A program made the position numbers and the translations under genes. A DNA stretch of 64,000 nucleotides, taken from assembly GCF_040050925.1 (NCBI RefSeq), contig NZ_CP157390.1, positions 2,046,001 through 2,110,000 on the forward strand, written 5' to 3'. This DNA comes from Leifsonia sp. NPDC080035. Lineage in GTDB: Bacteria; Actinomycetota; Actinomycetes; Actinomycetales; Microbacteriaceae. This document shows, piece after piece, positions 1 through 7,948 of the stretch. How positions within the stretch are numbered: position 1 is the first letter of the stretch; every line of letters begins with the position of its first letter. The notes under the pieces were generated by a model. It had not been told where the DNA came from, searched no databases, and saw only the letters and a list, made by a program, of their open reading frames with translations.

Positions 1-570
1 CGTGATCGTCTTCACGTCCTCGAGGTATTCGTCCCAGGTCTTCGGCGGGTTCGCGATCCCGTTCCTCGCGAGGATCTCCTTGTTGTAGAACAGCACGTGC
101 GTGTCGCCGTCGAACGGCAGGCCGTAGCGCTTGTCGCCGACCTTGCTGTACGCGTCGTAGATCGACGGGATGAAGTCGGACGTGTCGAGCGATGCGTCGT
201 CCTTGATCCAGCTCGTGAGGTCCTGGATGGCGCCATCGGCCGCCAGGTCGCCGAGCGACACATACCAGGGCGCGGCGGCGTCGATGGTGTTCGCCCCCGA
301 CTGCTGGTCGAGCGCGATCTTCGACCCGATCTCGTCGTAAGGGACGATGACCGGCTTGATGGTGGCGCCGGTCTCCTTCTTGAACTCGGCGGCGAGCCAC
401 TTGGCCGCGCCTTCGTGCGACGAGATCATCTCGACGGTCAGGGTCTGTCCGGCGAACTTCTTGTCGCCGGAGGCGGTGGACGCGCCGGATCCGCCCGCGC
501 AGCCGGTGAGGGCGAGCGCCGTGGCGGCGATGGCGGCGACGGCGGCCGCGAGCGGTCGTCGGGATGTCAT
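1..570 (-). CDS. extracellular sugar-binding lipoprotein, ABC importer (3' end outside window)
   Basis: The first 190 residues of an extracellular solute-binding protein (family 1) are present; the gene runs off the left edge. The ATG at 570 is preceded by AGGAG at a good distance. The N-terminus is a lipoprotein signal (twin-Arg-containing n-region, Ala-rich core, lipobox LTGC near residue 23) followed by a Gly/Ser linker. The mature start contains the family pattern of a binding protein (VEMISSHEGAAKW, later YGLPFDGDTHVLFYNK and PKTWDEY, typical of maltose/oligosaccharide binding proteins). It is transcribed away from the monooxygenase operon at 733. Permeases would be expected beyond the window. 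Substrate unknown. Confidence 0.88.
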   Translation of the reverse strand, partial: MTSRRPLAAAVAAIAATALALTGCAGGSGASTASGDKKFAGQTLTVEMISSHEGAAKWLAAEFKKETGATIKPVIVPYDEIGSKIALDQQSGANTIDAAAPWYVSLGDLAADGAIQDLTSWIKDDASLDTSDFIPSIYDAYSKVGDKRYGLPFDGDTHVLFYNKEILARNGIANPPKTWDEYLEDVKTIT

Positions 571-732
571 GGGGGGCTCCTGGTGTTCGGGTGCGGGATG
601 GGGTGCAAGGGTCTGCACGGTAGGGGTGCGGAGGCGGAGCGGGCAACCGAATGTGACGCTGTGAGTCGTCGCCGCAACGGGGCGTCACACTCGCTGGGCC
701 GGCGCGGTCGTGGCCGCTAGAGTCCGGCACCT

Positions 733-2154
733 ATGGCTGCACGAATCATCCTCAACGCGTTCGACATGAGCTGCGTCACCCACCAGGCGCCGGGCCTGTG
801 GCGCCACCCCGACAACCAGGCGCACCGCTACACCGACCTCGACTACTGGACAGACCTCGCGGTCACGCTCGAGCGCGGCGGGTTCGATGCGCTGTTCCTC
901 GCCGACGTGCTCGGCGTCTACGACGTGTACCGAGACTCCGCCGCCCCGGCACTGCTCGACGCGGCGCAGATCCCACTCGGCGACCCGATCGGCCAGATCA
1001 GCGCGATGGCCGCCGTCACGCAGCGGCTCGGCTTCGGTGTGACGGTGGCGACCACGTACGAGCAGCCGTACCTGCTCGCCCGCCGCTTCTCCACCCTCGA
1101 CCACCTGACGAAGGGCCGGATCGGGTGGAACGTCGTGACGTCGTACCTCGACTCCGCCGCCCGCAATCTCGGTCTCGACACGCAGATCGGGCACGACGAC
1201 CGCTACGGGATCGCCGAGGAGTTCCTCGACGTCGTCTACAAGCTCTGGGAGGGGTCGTGGGAGGACGACGCGGTCGTCCGCGACCGCGAGGCGGGCGTGT
1301 TCACCGACCCGGCGAAGGTGCATCCCATCGGTCACGACGGCGCGTTCTTCCGCGTTCCCGGCATCCACCTCGCCGAGCCGAGCCCGCAGCGCACGCCCGT
1401 CGTCTTCCAGGCCGGCGCCTCGTCGCGCGGGCGGGAGTTCGCCGCCCGGCACGGTGAGGCGATCTTCATCAACGGACTCACCCCGGAGCTCACCAGGAAG
1501 GCCACCGACGACATCCGCGACCGCGCCGAGCGCCTCGGGCGCCCGCGGGACACGGTCAAGATCCTCACGCTCGCGACGGTGGTGGTCGCGCCCACCGACG
1601 AGGAGGCGCAGGCCAAGCTGGCCGAGTACCGCGGCTACGTCTCCACCGAGGGCGCCCTCGCCCTCTACGGCGGCTGGTCCGGCCTCGACCTCGCCGACCA
1701 TCCCATCGACGAGCCGTTGAAGTACATCGACACCGACGCCGCGCGCTCGGCGCTGTCGATCTTCACGATCGCCGACCCGACGCGCAGCTGGACCGCGCGG
1801 GACATCGCCGAGTACGTCGGAATCGGCGGTATCGGTCCCGTGATCGTCGGAAGCCCCGCCACGGTCGCCGATGAGCTGGAGCGCTGGGTCGAGGTCGGCG
1901 GTGTCGACGGCTTCAACCTCGCCTATGTCGTGACTCCCGGCAGCTTCGAGGAGTTCGTCGAGCTCGTCGTCCCGGAGCTGCGCGCGAGGGGACGACTCGA
2001 CGACCAGCCGGGCACGACGCTGCGCGGCCGCCTGAACGGCACAGGGGACGCGGTCGTCCCCTCCTGGCACCCCGCGCACGCCTACCGCGGCGCGTTCACC
2101 GATGGACCGAGCGCCGCGGACGCCCGCGAGCGCGAGACGGAAGGAGCGGCATGA
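733..2154 (+). CDS. LLM-class flavin-dependent monooxygenase (NtaA/SnaA/DszA type)
   Basis: A 473-residue member of the bacterial luciferase-like FMN monooxygenases that use reduced FMN from a separate reductase. The N-terminus (LNAFDMSCVTHQAPGLWRHP, YWTDLAVTLERGGFDALFLAD) and the central block with GRIGWNVVTSY are typical of the NtaA/SnaA/DszA subfamily, whose members oxidise aminopolycarboxylates, streptogramin precursors or sulfones. Length matches the family (about 440-480). It overlaps the next gene by 4 bp (ATGA), so it is co-translated with two acyl-CoA-dehydrogenase-like flavoproteins. That composition resembles organosulfur (Dsz/Sfn) clusters, but the substrate cannot be read from sequence. 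No flavin reductase is encoded nearby. Confidence 0.9.
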   Translation: MAARIILNAFDMSCVTHQAPGLWRHPDNQAHRYTDLDYWTDLAVTLERGGFDALFLADVLGVYDVYRDSAAPALLDAAQIPLGDPIGQISAMAAVTQRLGFGVTVATTYEQPYLLARRFSTLDHLTKGRIGWNVVTSYLDSAARNLGLDTQIGHDDRYGIAEEFLDVVYKLWEGSWEDDAVVRDREAGVFTDPAKVHPIGHDGAFFRVPGIHLAEPSPQRTPVVFQAGASSRGREFAARHGEAIFINGLTPELTRKATDDIRDRAERLGRPRDTVKILTLATVVVAPTDEEAQAKLAEYRGYVSTEGALALYGGWSGLDLADHPIDEPLKYIDTDAARSALSIFTIADPTRSWTARDIAEYVGIGGIGPVIVGSPATVADELERWVEVGGVDGFNLAYVVTPGSFEEFVELVVPELRARGRLDDQPGTTLRGRLNGTGDAVVPSWHPAHAYRGAFTDGPSAADARERETEGAA

Positions 2155-3359
2155 CCCGCAGTCACTGGACCGGCACCGCAGACGTGGCCGAGCTGGAGCG
2201 CTGGGAGGCGGTGGCCGCGCAGGTCGCCGAGACCCTCGCCGCCGACGCGCTGGAGCGTGACCGCGCGAACCAGGACCCGCACGCCGAGCTGCAGCTGCTC
2301 CGCGACGCCGGCCTGGTGAACCTGCTCGACCCGGCCGAGTTCGGCGGGGGAGGCGCGCACTGGCAGACGGCGTTCCGCGTGGTCCGCGTGCTCGCCCGCG
2401 CCGACGCGTCCGTCGCCCAGGTGCTCGCGTACCACTACATCAACTCCGGCAACATCGGCTTCGCCGTGGACTTCGCGAAGCAGCCCGACCTGTACCGGCG
2501 CACCGTCGCCGGCCGCTGGGTGTGGGGCGACTCCGTGAACCCTGTCGACCCGGACCTCGCGCTCACTCCGCACCCGGACGGCGGGTTCCGGCTGGACGGC
2601 ACCAAGCGGTTCTCGACCGGGGCGTCCGTGGGGGACGTCGTACTGGCCGCCGGGACGATCCGCGGCGGGGACAGGGACGGGACGCCCGTGTTCGTCCTGC
2701 TCGACCACGACCGGGCGGGAATCCGTTACCACGGCGACTGGGACGCGCTCGGCCAGCGGCTGTCCGCCAGCGGCTCCGTCACGTTCGACGGCGTGCGGGT
2801 GGCGGAGGAGGACATCCTCGGCGAACTCACCGACGAGCCGTTCTCGACGCTCATCACGCCGGGCATTCAGCTCGCGTTCGGCGATCTCTACCTGGGCGTC
2901 GCGCAGGGGGCGCTCGCCCGCGCCAGGGAGCTGACGCTCGCCAGGGCGAACTCGTGGTTCCTCTCTGGAGTCGAGCGCTACGCGGAGGACCCGTTCGTGC
3001 TGCGGGTGTTCGGCGAGCTGCTGTCGAAGGTGGATGCGGTGGAGGCGCTCGCCGACGCGGTCGGCCGCGAGTTCGACGCGGTGGTGGAGCTCGGCTCCGC
3101 GGTGACCGCAGAGGATCGTGGACGCCTCGCCCAGCGGATCGCGCGGCTGAAGGTGGTGTCGACGGAGGTCGCCATCGAGGTGACGACGCGCGTGTTCGAG
3201 GTCACCGGCTCCAGCTCCGCCAAGGCATCGGTCGGCCTGGACCTGTGGTGGCGCAACGTGCGCACGCACACCCTGCACGACCCGGTGGACTACAAGAAGC
3301 TCGAGGTCGGCGCCTACTACGTCAACGGCGACCTGCAGCCCATCTCCCTCTACACCTGA
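2151..3359 (+). CDS. acyl-CoA dehydrogenase-family flavoprotein monooxygenase (DszC/SfnB-like)
   Basis: A 402-residue protein of the acyl-CoA dehydrogenase fold. N-terminal helical domain, central beta domain (WGDSVNPVDPDLALTPHPDGG, KRFSTGASVGDVVLAAG) and C-terminal four-helix bundle ending in the LWWRNVRTHTLHDPVDYK block that is characteristic of DszC, SfnB and related FMNH2-dependent oxygenases rather than true beta-oxidation dehydrogenases. The usual catalytic Glu region of acyl-CoA dehydrogenases is not evident. Starts inside the stop of the LLM monooxygenase. Likely oxygenates the same class of substrate or its precursor; identity not determinable. Confidence 0.88.
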   Translation: MTRSHWTGTADVAELERWEAVAAQVAETLAADALERDRANQDPHAELQLLRDAGLVNLLDPAEFGGGGAHWQTAFRVVRVLARADASVAQVLAYHYINSGNIGFAVDFAKQPDLYRRTVAGRWVWGDSVNPVDPDLALTPHPDGGFRLDGTKRFSTGASVGDVVLAAGTIRGGDRDGTPVFVLLDHDRAGIRYHGDWDALGQRLSASGSVTFDGVRVAEEDILGELTDEPFSTLITPGIQLAFGDLYLGVAQGALARARELTLARANSWFLSGVERYAEDPFVLRVFGELLSKVDAVEALADAVGREFDAVVELGSAVTAEDRGRLAQRIARLKVVSTEVAIEVTTRVFEVTGSSSAKASVGLDLWWRNVRTHTLHDPVDYKKLEVGAYYVNGDLQPISLYT

Positions 3360-3370
3360 ACGGAGCCACC

Positions 3371-4597
3371 ATGACCGACACGACACTGCGCGCACCGGCA
3401 GGCGCCGCGGAGGCGCGGGAGCGCTTCGCGCCCATCCTGGAGCGGCTGGCCGAGGGAGCGTCCCGCCGCGAGCGCGAGCACGAGCTCCCGACCGAGGCGG
3501 TGCGCGAGCTCGCGGCGGCCGGGCTCGGCGCGCTGCGCCTCCCGGTCGAGCTCGGCGGCGCCGGGCTGAGCTTCGTCGAGCTCGGCGGGCTGCTCGTCGA
3601 CCTCGCGGCGGCGGACTCCAACCTGCCGCAGATCTTCCGCGGGCACTTCGCGTTCGCGGAGGACCGACTGGTCGCGCCCGCCTCCGCCGACCGCGACACG
3701 TGGCTCGCGCGCTTCGCGGCGGGCGAGATCGTCGGCAACGCCTGGAGCGAGACCGGCGCCGTCGGGCTCGGCGAGTCGGGCACGCGCGTCCGCAGCAGCG
3801 CGGGCGGACCGCGCGTGGATGGCCGCAAGTACTACACGACGGGGAGCATCTACGCCGACTGGATCGACGCGACGGCGAAGGACGACGACGGCGCCGACGT
3901 GACCGTGCTGGTCCGCACCGGGCAGCCCGGCGTGGTGGTGAGCGACGACTGGGACGGCTTCGGGCAGCAGCTGACCGGCACCGGGACGGCCGTCTTCGAC
4001 GACGCGGCGGCGGACCACGTGTATCCCTTCGCCGACCGGTTCCGCTACCAGACGGCGCTCTACCAGTGGACCCTGGTGACCGTGCTGGCGGGGATCGCGC
4101 AGGCGGTCGAGCGGGACGCCGGCGCCGCGCTTCGCGCCCGCAAGCGCGTGTACAGCCACGGCCTCGCGCCGTTCGCGAAGGACGACGGCCAGCTCCAGGC
4201 GGTCGTCGGAGAGATCTCCGCGGTGGCGTTCACGGCCCGCTCGCTCGTCCGCTCGGTAGGGGAGGCGCTGGATGCGGCGGCCTCGACCGCGGCGGAGCGC
4301 GGCAGCGCGGAGGACGACGCCGCGAACATCCGCGCGGAGATCGCCTCCGCGCAGGCGCAGGTCGTGCTGAGCCAGTCCGTCCCGCTCGCGGCGACGCGGC
4401 TCTTCGACACGCTCGGCGCCTCCGCCGTCAGCCGCGCGAGCGGGCTGGATCGGCACTGGCGGAACGCACGCACCGTCGCCTCCCACAATCCGTGGGTCTA
4501 CAAGGCGCGGATCGTCGGCGACTGGAGCGTCAACGGCACCGTCCCGCCGTTCATCTGGCAGATCGGCGTCGACCGCGCCTCGGCGCCGACGACCTGA
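3371..4597 (+). CDS. acyl-CoA dehydrogenase-family flavoprotein monooxygenase (second DszC/SfnB-like copy)
   Basis: A 408-residue paralogue of the preceding gene. The ATG at 3371 follows CGGAGCCACC (GGAG at 4-8 bases) and lies 11 bp after the upstream stop, so I use it although the frame is open far upstream inside the previous gene. Same architecture, with NAWSETGAVGLGESGTRV in the flavin-binding domain and a C-terminal LDRHWRNARTVASHNPWVYK block matching the LWWRNVRTHTLHDP block of its neighbour. Two such flavoproteins plus one LLM monooxygenase in a single transcript suggest sequential oxidations of one compound. Confidence 0.88.
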   Translation: MTDTTLRAPAGAAEARERFAPILERLAEGASRREREHELPTEAVRELAAAGLGALRLPVELGGAGLSFVELGGLLVDLAAADSNLPQIFRGHFAFAEDRLVAPASADRDTWLARFAAGEIVGNAWSETGAVGLGESGTRVRSSAGGPRVDGRKYYTTGSIYADWIDATAKDDDGADVTVLVRTGQPGVVVSDDWDGFGQQLTGTGTAVFDDAAADHVYPFADRFRYQTALYQWTLVTVLAGIAQAVERDAGAALRARKRVYSHGLAPFAKDDGQLQAVVGEISAVAFTARSLVRSVGEALDAAASTAAERGSAEDDAANIRAEIASAQAQVVLSQSVPLAATRLFDTLGASAVSRASGLDRHWRNARTVASHNPWVYKARIVGDWSVNGTVPPFIWQIGVDRASAPTT

Positions 4598-4606
4598 CGG
4601 GTCGGT

Positions 4607-4750
4607 TCAGGCCGTCTCCGCCAGTTCGGCGTAGTACGTCACGTGGCAGCCATCACCTGCGCACTCGATGCACACGGTGATCTCCTCACTGCGCTGCACG
4701 GGGTCGGCACCCGTCCCGTCGCACCGTTCGCAAATCTCCAAGGTCCTCAT
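4607..4750 (-). CDS. small CxxC-motif (zinc-ribbon-like) protein
   Basis: A 47-residue protein starting MRTLEICERCDGTGADP and containing a second CIECAGDGCHV motif. The spacing CxxCxGxG-17-CxxCxGxG resembles half of a DnaJ-type zinc-binding ribbon, so one Zn ion is probably held by the four cysteines. ATG at 4750 is preceded by GAGGG on the minus strand. It is convergent with the flavoprotein operon, whose stop lies 10 bp away. No partner is evident. Function unknown; it could be a small rubredoxin/ribbon-type protein. Confidence 0.6.
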   Translation of the reverse strand: MRTLEICERCDGTGADPVQRSEEITVCIECAGDGCHVTYYAELAETA

Positions 4751-4861
4751 GCCCTCGATTGTGCGCCCGACCACCGACACAATCGGAAGGAGGACGGGTG
4801 TGTCGCGAAGTGGTACGAGGGTCCGACGACATCCCGCGCGCCGATCCGTAGCGTGACGGGT

Positions 4862-5077
4862 ATGCGCATCGTCTACGACCCGGAACTGGACATCGCGCAC
4901 GTCGTGTTCGGCGATGCGGCGGCGCCGGGCGGGCGGCTGGCGACGGTGGGCGGCATCCCCGCAGGCAGCTATGTGGATGCGGAGTTCGACGCGGCGGGGC
5001 GGCTGGTCGGCTTCGAGGTGATCGGCGCGACGCGCGTGCTCCCGCCCGAGGTGCTCGCCGGGGCGGAGCCGGCGTGA
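4862..5077 (+). CDS. DUF2283-like small protein
   Basis: A 71-residue protein. The pattern MRIVYDPELDIAHVVFG near the start, a central GSYVDAEFDAAGRLVGFEVIGA strand-turn-strand and the closing ATRVLPPEVL match the DUF2283 family (start YDPEADALYI, then VDLDEDGRLVGIEILDA). Such proteins are about 60-80 residues and of unknown function; some are toxin-antitoxin neighbours elsewhere, but no partner toxin is visible here. The ATG at 4862 is chosen because the conserved domain begins there. The ribosome site is weak (GACGGG). Confidence 0.72.
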   Translation: MRIVYDPELDIAHVVFGDAAAPGGRLATVGGIPAGSYVDAEFDAAGRLVGFEVIGATRVLPPEVLAGAEPA

Positions 5078-5159
5078 GTCGGAGCCGCCGATTCTGCCGA
5101 CAGCAGAATCGCGGAACCCGCCCCGCGCGGAACGCGGCCGCGCGGCTTAGGCTGCTGCC

Positions 5160-5480
5160 ATGCTTCTGCGGCACGCGATGGGTTCCGTGCTCCGCCGGAT
5201 CCGGACGGAGCGCGGTGCGACGCTGCGCCAGCTATCCGAGCGGTCGCGGATCAGCATCCCCTATCTCTCGGAGATCGAGCGGGGCCGCAAGGAGGCGTCG
5301 TCCGAGATCCTCGCGGCCCTCTGCCGCGTGCTCGATGTGACGGAGGGCGAGCTGCTCACCCTGGTCGCCGCCGAGTTCGCGGGCACGCCGGTGCTGAGCC
5401 TGCTGCCGGAGCGCGTCGTCGAGCCGCTGCACGAGGTGGCCGAGCCAGCGCGCCCCGGCGCGCTGCTGCTCGCCGCGTAG
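5160..5480 (+). CDS. clgR: ClgR-type XRE-family regulator of clp genes
   Basis: A 106-residue helix-turn-helix protein. The sequence MLLRHAMGSVLRRIRTERG, SIPYLSEIERGRKEASSEIL and LCRVLDVTEGEL matches the actinobacterial ClgR family closely (regulator that activates clpP, clpC, lon and stress genes). The HTH covers about residues 22-60. The first of two possible starts (5160, alternative 5178) is used because the family begins with a MLLR motif. The protein ends LLLAA, resembling an ssrA-like degron; ClgR of other actinobacteria is itself removed by Clp proteolysis. It faces a ClpP gene tail to tail, which supports the call. Confidence 0.85.
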   Translation: MLLRHAMGSVLRRIRTERGATLRQLSERSRISIPYLSEIERGRKEASSEILAALCRVLDVTEGELLTLVAAEFAGTPVLSLLPERVVEPLHEVAEPARPGALLLAA

Positions 5481-5515
5481 CCCCGCGCGAAGCCGCGTCG
5501 GAGTCCCGCTCGCTG

Positions 5516-5574
5516 CACATGTGGCGCACATGTCGGCTTCGGCTGCGCCAGAACCGACATGTGCGCCAAATGTG
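5516..5574. terminator. long imperfect palindrome between clgR and clpP (bidirectional terminator candidate)
   Basis: Arms 5516-5536 and 5554-5574 are inverted repeats of 21 bp with one mismatch; the inner 14 bp (5523-5536 / 5554-5567) are perfect. The loop is 17 nt. The word CACATGT recurs within each arm. It lies between convergent stops (5480 and 5596), so a bidirectional terminator is the simplest reading, although no U-tract follows on either strand. Confidence 0.65.
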
Positions 5575-5595
5575 GCGGGGTCGACGGGGCCTCGG

Positions 5596-6156
5596 TCAGC
5601 GGTCGAGTGCGCGGGTGGTGTCGATGACCTGGTCGACGAAGCCGTAGTCGCGCGCCTGCTCCGCGGTGAACCAGCGGTCGCGGTCGCCGTCCTCGATGAT
5701 CTGCTCGACCGGCCTGCCGGTCTGCTCGCTGGTCAGCTCCGCCATCTTGCGCTTGAAGTGCAGGATCTGTTTGGCCTGCGTCTGGATGTCCGCGCTGGTG
5801 CCGCCGAATCCCCCGTGCGGCTGGTGCATCACCACCGACGCGTTCGGCAGCGCGTACCGCTTGCCCTTCGTGCCCGACGACAGCAGGAACTGTCCCATCG
5901 AGGCTGCGAACCCCATCGCGACCGTCGCCACATCGGCGCGGACGAAGTTCATCGTGTCGTAGATGGCGAACCCGGCCGTCACCGAGCCGCCGGGGGAGTT
6001 GATGTAGAGGTAGATGTCGCGGTCGGAGGCGATCGAGTCGAGGAGCAGCAGCTGCGCGCAGATCTCCCCGGCGGAGTCGTCGTTCACCTCGCTGCCGAGG
6101 AACACGATCCGCTCCTCCAGGAGCCGCTGAACGGGTGAGGTCTTGTCCATGTCCAT
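5596..6156 (-). CDS. clpP: ATP-dependent Clp protease proteolytic subunit
   Basis: A 186-residue ClpP peptidase that forms barrel chambers fed by ClpX/ClpC unfoldases. The catalytic triad is complete: Ser86 in FAASMGQFLL, His111 in VVMHQPHGG and Asp160 in GDRDRWFTAEQA. NSPGGSVTAG forms the substrate-binding oxyanion strand. Length is normal (about 190-215) with a short N-terminus. It is single here, not the usual clpP1-clpP2-clpX array, so it is probably an additional ClpP copy. Position opposite clgR suggests ClgR control, but I could not place a convincing ClgR box in the 160 bp upstream. Confidence 0.93.
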   Translation of the reverse strand: MDMDKTSPVQRLLEERIVFLGSEVNDDSAGEICAQLLLLDSIASDRDIYLYINSPGGSVTAGFAIYDTMNFVRADVATVAMGFAASMGQFLLSSGTKGKRYALPNASVVMHQPHGGFGGTSADIQTQAKQILHFKRKMAELTSEQTGRPVEQIIEDGDRDRWFTAEQARDYGFVDQVIDTTRALDR

Positions 6157-6318
6157 GCGCTCATGCTGCTCGCGCGGTCCCGCTCCCGTCTCGCGTTTCT
6201 GCCTCCCGCGAATTCGCCGCGGGCAGACGCATCGGCTCGATTTCGCGTGGACGCGCCCGCCGAGTATCCTTATCTGGCGCCTTCGGTCAGCAGCTGACTG
6301 GTGGTCGGAAGCGCGAAT

Positions 6319-6400
6319 GGCGAGTTACCCAAGCGGCCAAAGGGATCTGACTGTAAATCAGCTGTCTACGACTTCGGGGGTTCGAATCCCTCACTCGCCA
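6319..6400 (+). tRNA. tRNA-Tyr (GTA)
   Basis: Acceptor arms GGCGAGT (6319-6325) and ACTCGCC (6393-6399) pair perfectly, discriminator A6400, and CCA is encoded at 6401-6403. The anticodon loop CTGTAAA gives GTA, and the long variable arm is as expected for bacterial class II tRNA-Tyr. GGTTCGAATCC forms the T-arm. The 3' end overlaps the stop codon region of the oppositely transcribed rox gene. Confidence 0.97.
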
Positions 6401-7860
6401 CCATCGGAAGCCCGGACTCGTGTCCGGGCTTCTTCCGTTCCGAACCAGGTCGGGAGCGCGCGCTGCAGGTCCTCCTGCTCGGCGCCCATCCAGGCGACGT
6501 GGCCGTCCGGGCGGAGCAGCAGAGCGGGCGCACCGAGCCCGTCGAGCGCCGCGCCGACGTCGGTCACGCGGTCGACGCGGTCCGTCCATCCCGCGACCGA
6601 CAGCGAGCCGGTGCCGTCGAGCAGCAGTCCGCGGCCCTCGTGCGTCCGGTCGTAGAGGCGGCCGGTCTCGAGGGCGACGTCCGGCATCCGCCTGCCGAGC
6701 AGGTCCGGCCCGTCGCCGAAGTCGTAGCGGATGCCCGTTCCGGTCACCTTCTCGGCGAGGAACCGGGCGACGTCCTCGAACTCCACGAGCTCCGTGAGCA
6801 GCCGGCGGACCGCCTGCGGCCCCGGCTCCGGCGAGATCAGCTCGCTCTGCGCGCGGGTGATCGTGAGCACGTCCTCGGCGGCGGGCCGGCGCTCGTCGGC
6901 GTAGCTGTCCAGGAGGCCCTCCGGCGCCCATCCCGAGACCTCCGCAGCCAGCTTCCAGCCCAGGTCGAACGCGTCCTGGATGCCGAGGTTCAGCCCCTGG
7001 CCGCCGAGCGGCGGATGGACGTGCGCCGCATCCCCGGCGAGGAAGATCCGGCCGACCCGGTAGCGCTCTGCGAGCCGCGTGGCGTCGGTGAAGCGCGAGA
7101 GCGACCGCGGCGAGTGGGCGCCGAAGTCGGTGCCGGCGTACGCGCGCAGCTGGGCCGTGAAGTCCTCCAGTGTCGGCGGTACGGTCCTGTCCTCCGCGAC
7201 GGTCGCGGCGGGGACGACGGCGCGGAACAGGCCGCCCTCGGCCGGCCCGATGCCGAAGCCGCGGTGGGTCTTCCGGACCTCCGCGGACACCGCGGCGATC
7301 TCGTCGGCCGGTGCGGTCACCTGCACCTCGCCGAGCAGCCACTCCGTGGTCGCCGCCTCGCCGGGGAAGCCGACGCCGAGCGTGCGCCGGATCATGCTTC
7401 GCCCGCCGTCGCAGCCCACCAGCCACCGCGACCGCACGCGGGCGCCGTCCCCGAGTTCGACCGTGACGCCATCGTCGTCCTGCTCGAAACCGGTCACCTC
7501 CGCGCCGCGGCGGATCTCCGCGCCCAGCTCGGCCGCGCGCTCGGCGAGCAGCCGATCGGTCACCGGTTGGGGGAGCCCGAGCGTGTAGCCGTGGGCGGTG
7601 TCCAGCGTCACGGGCCGGCTGGGCGTCAGCCCGGCGAAGCTGCCGGTGACGGGATAGCGCGTGCCGAGCGCGAGGAAGCGGTCGAGCAGTCCGCGCTGGT
7701 CCAGGATCTCGAGGCTTCGCGCGTGCAGACCGAGCGAACGGACGAGGGGAGTGGGCTCGACATCCCGCTCCAGCACGAGCGTGCGCACGCCGTGGAGCCG
7801 AAGCTCGCTCGCCAGCATCATCCCCGTCGGTCCGCCTCCGACGATCGCGACGTCGAACAT
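6391..7860 (-). CDS. rox: rifampicin monooxygenase-like FAD protein (Rox family)
   Basis: A 489-residue group A flavoprotein monooxygenase. Rossmann motif VAIVGGGPTG is at residues 4-13, the DG motif is in VGCDGGRS, and FAD motif LAGDAAHVHPPLGGQGLN lies centrally. Blocks such as ELRLHGVRTLVLE, YTLGLPQPVTDRLLAE, EVRKTHRGFG, YADERRPAA and HEGRGLLLDGTG match what I know of Streptomyces rifampin monooxygenases, which oxidise and linearise rifamycins. ATG at 7860 is used because Rox proteins begin MFDV; upstream ATGs exist at 7884 and 7914. The promoter region carries a 19-bp inverted repeat at 7930-7948, like the element found before rifamycin-inactivating genes. The 3' end overlaps tRNA-Tyr by 10 bp. 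Other aromatic hydroxylase activity remains possible. Confidence 0.82.
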   Translation of the reverse strand: MFDVAIVGGGPTGMMLASELRLHGVRTLVLERDVEPTPLVRSLGLHARSLEILDQRGLLDRFLALGTRYPVTGSFAGLTPSRPVTLDTAHGYTLGLPQPVTDRLLAERAAELGAEIRRGAEVTGFEQDDDGVTVELGDGARVRSRWLVGCDGGRSMIRRTLGVGFPGEAATTEWLLGEVQVTAPADEIAAVSAEVRKTHRGFGIGPAEGGLFRAVVPAATVAEDRTVPPTLEDFTAQLRAYAGTDFGAHSPRSLSRFTDATRLAERYRVGRIFLAGDAAHVHPPLGGQGLNLGIQDAFDLGWKLAAEVSGWAPEGLLDSYADERRPAAEDVLTITRAQSELISPEPGPQAVRRLLTELVEFEDVARFLAEKVTGTGIRYDFGDGPDLLGRRMPDVALETGRLYDRTHEGRGLLLDGTGSLSVAGWTDRVDRVTDVGAALDGLGAPALLLRPDGHVAWMGAEQEDLQRALPTWFGTEEARTRVRASDGGE

Positions 7861-7929
7861 CTCGTCCTGCACCACAGCCTCCATCCCGGCGGGAATCCGC
7901 CCGCGACCAGCCATTCTGCACGAGCGGGA

Positions 7930-7948
7930 GGGCCTTGCCGCAAGCCCC
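7930..7948 (-). promoter_or_regulatory. candidate rifamycin-associated element (RAE) upstream of rox
   Basis: On the minus strand the sequence reads GGGGCTTGCGGCAAGGCCC, a 19-bp inverted repeat (GGGxCTTGC/GCAAGxCCC around a central base). Size, symmetry and position before a Rox-family gene fit the RAE described upstream of rifamycin-inactivating genes. A -10-like AGGATA (7960-7965, minus strand) lies just upstream, placing the repeat near the transcription start. The exact match to the published element is from memory. Confidence 0.7.

Noticed and set aside
6157..6318. ClgR binding box upstream of clpP
   Set aside because: GCGAATTCGC-like words occur near 6208-6222 but do not match the spaced inverted motif well enough to call.
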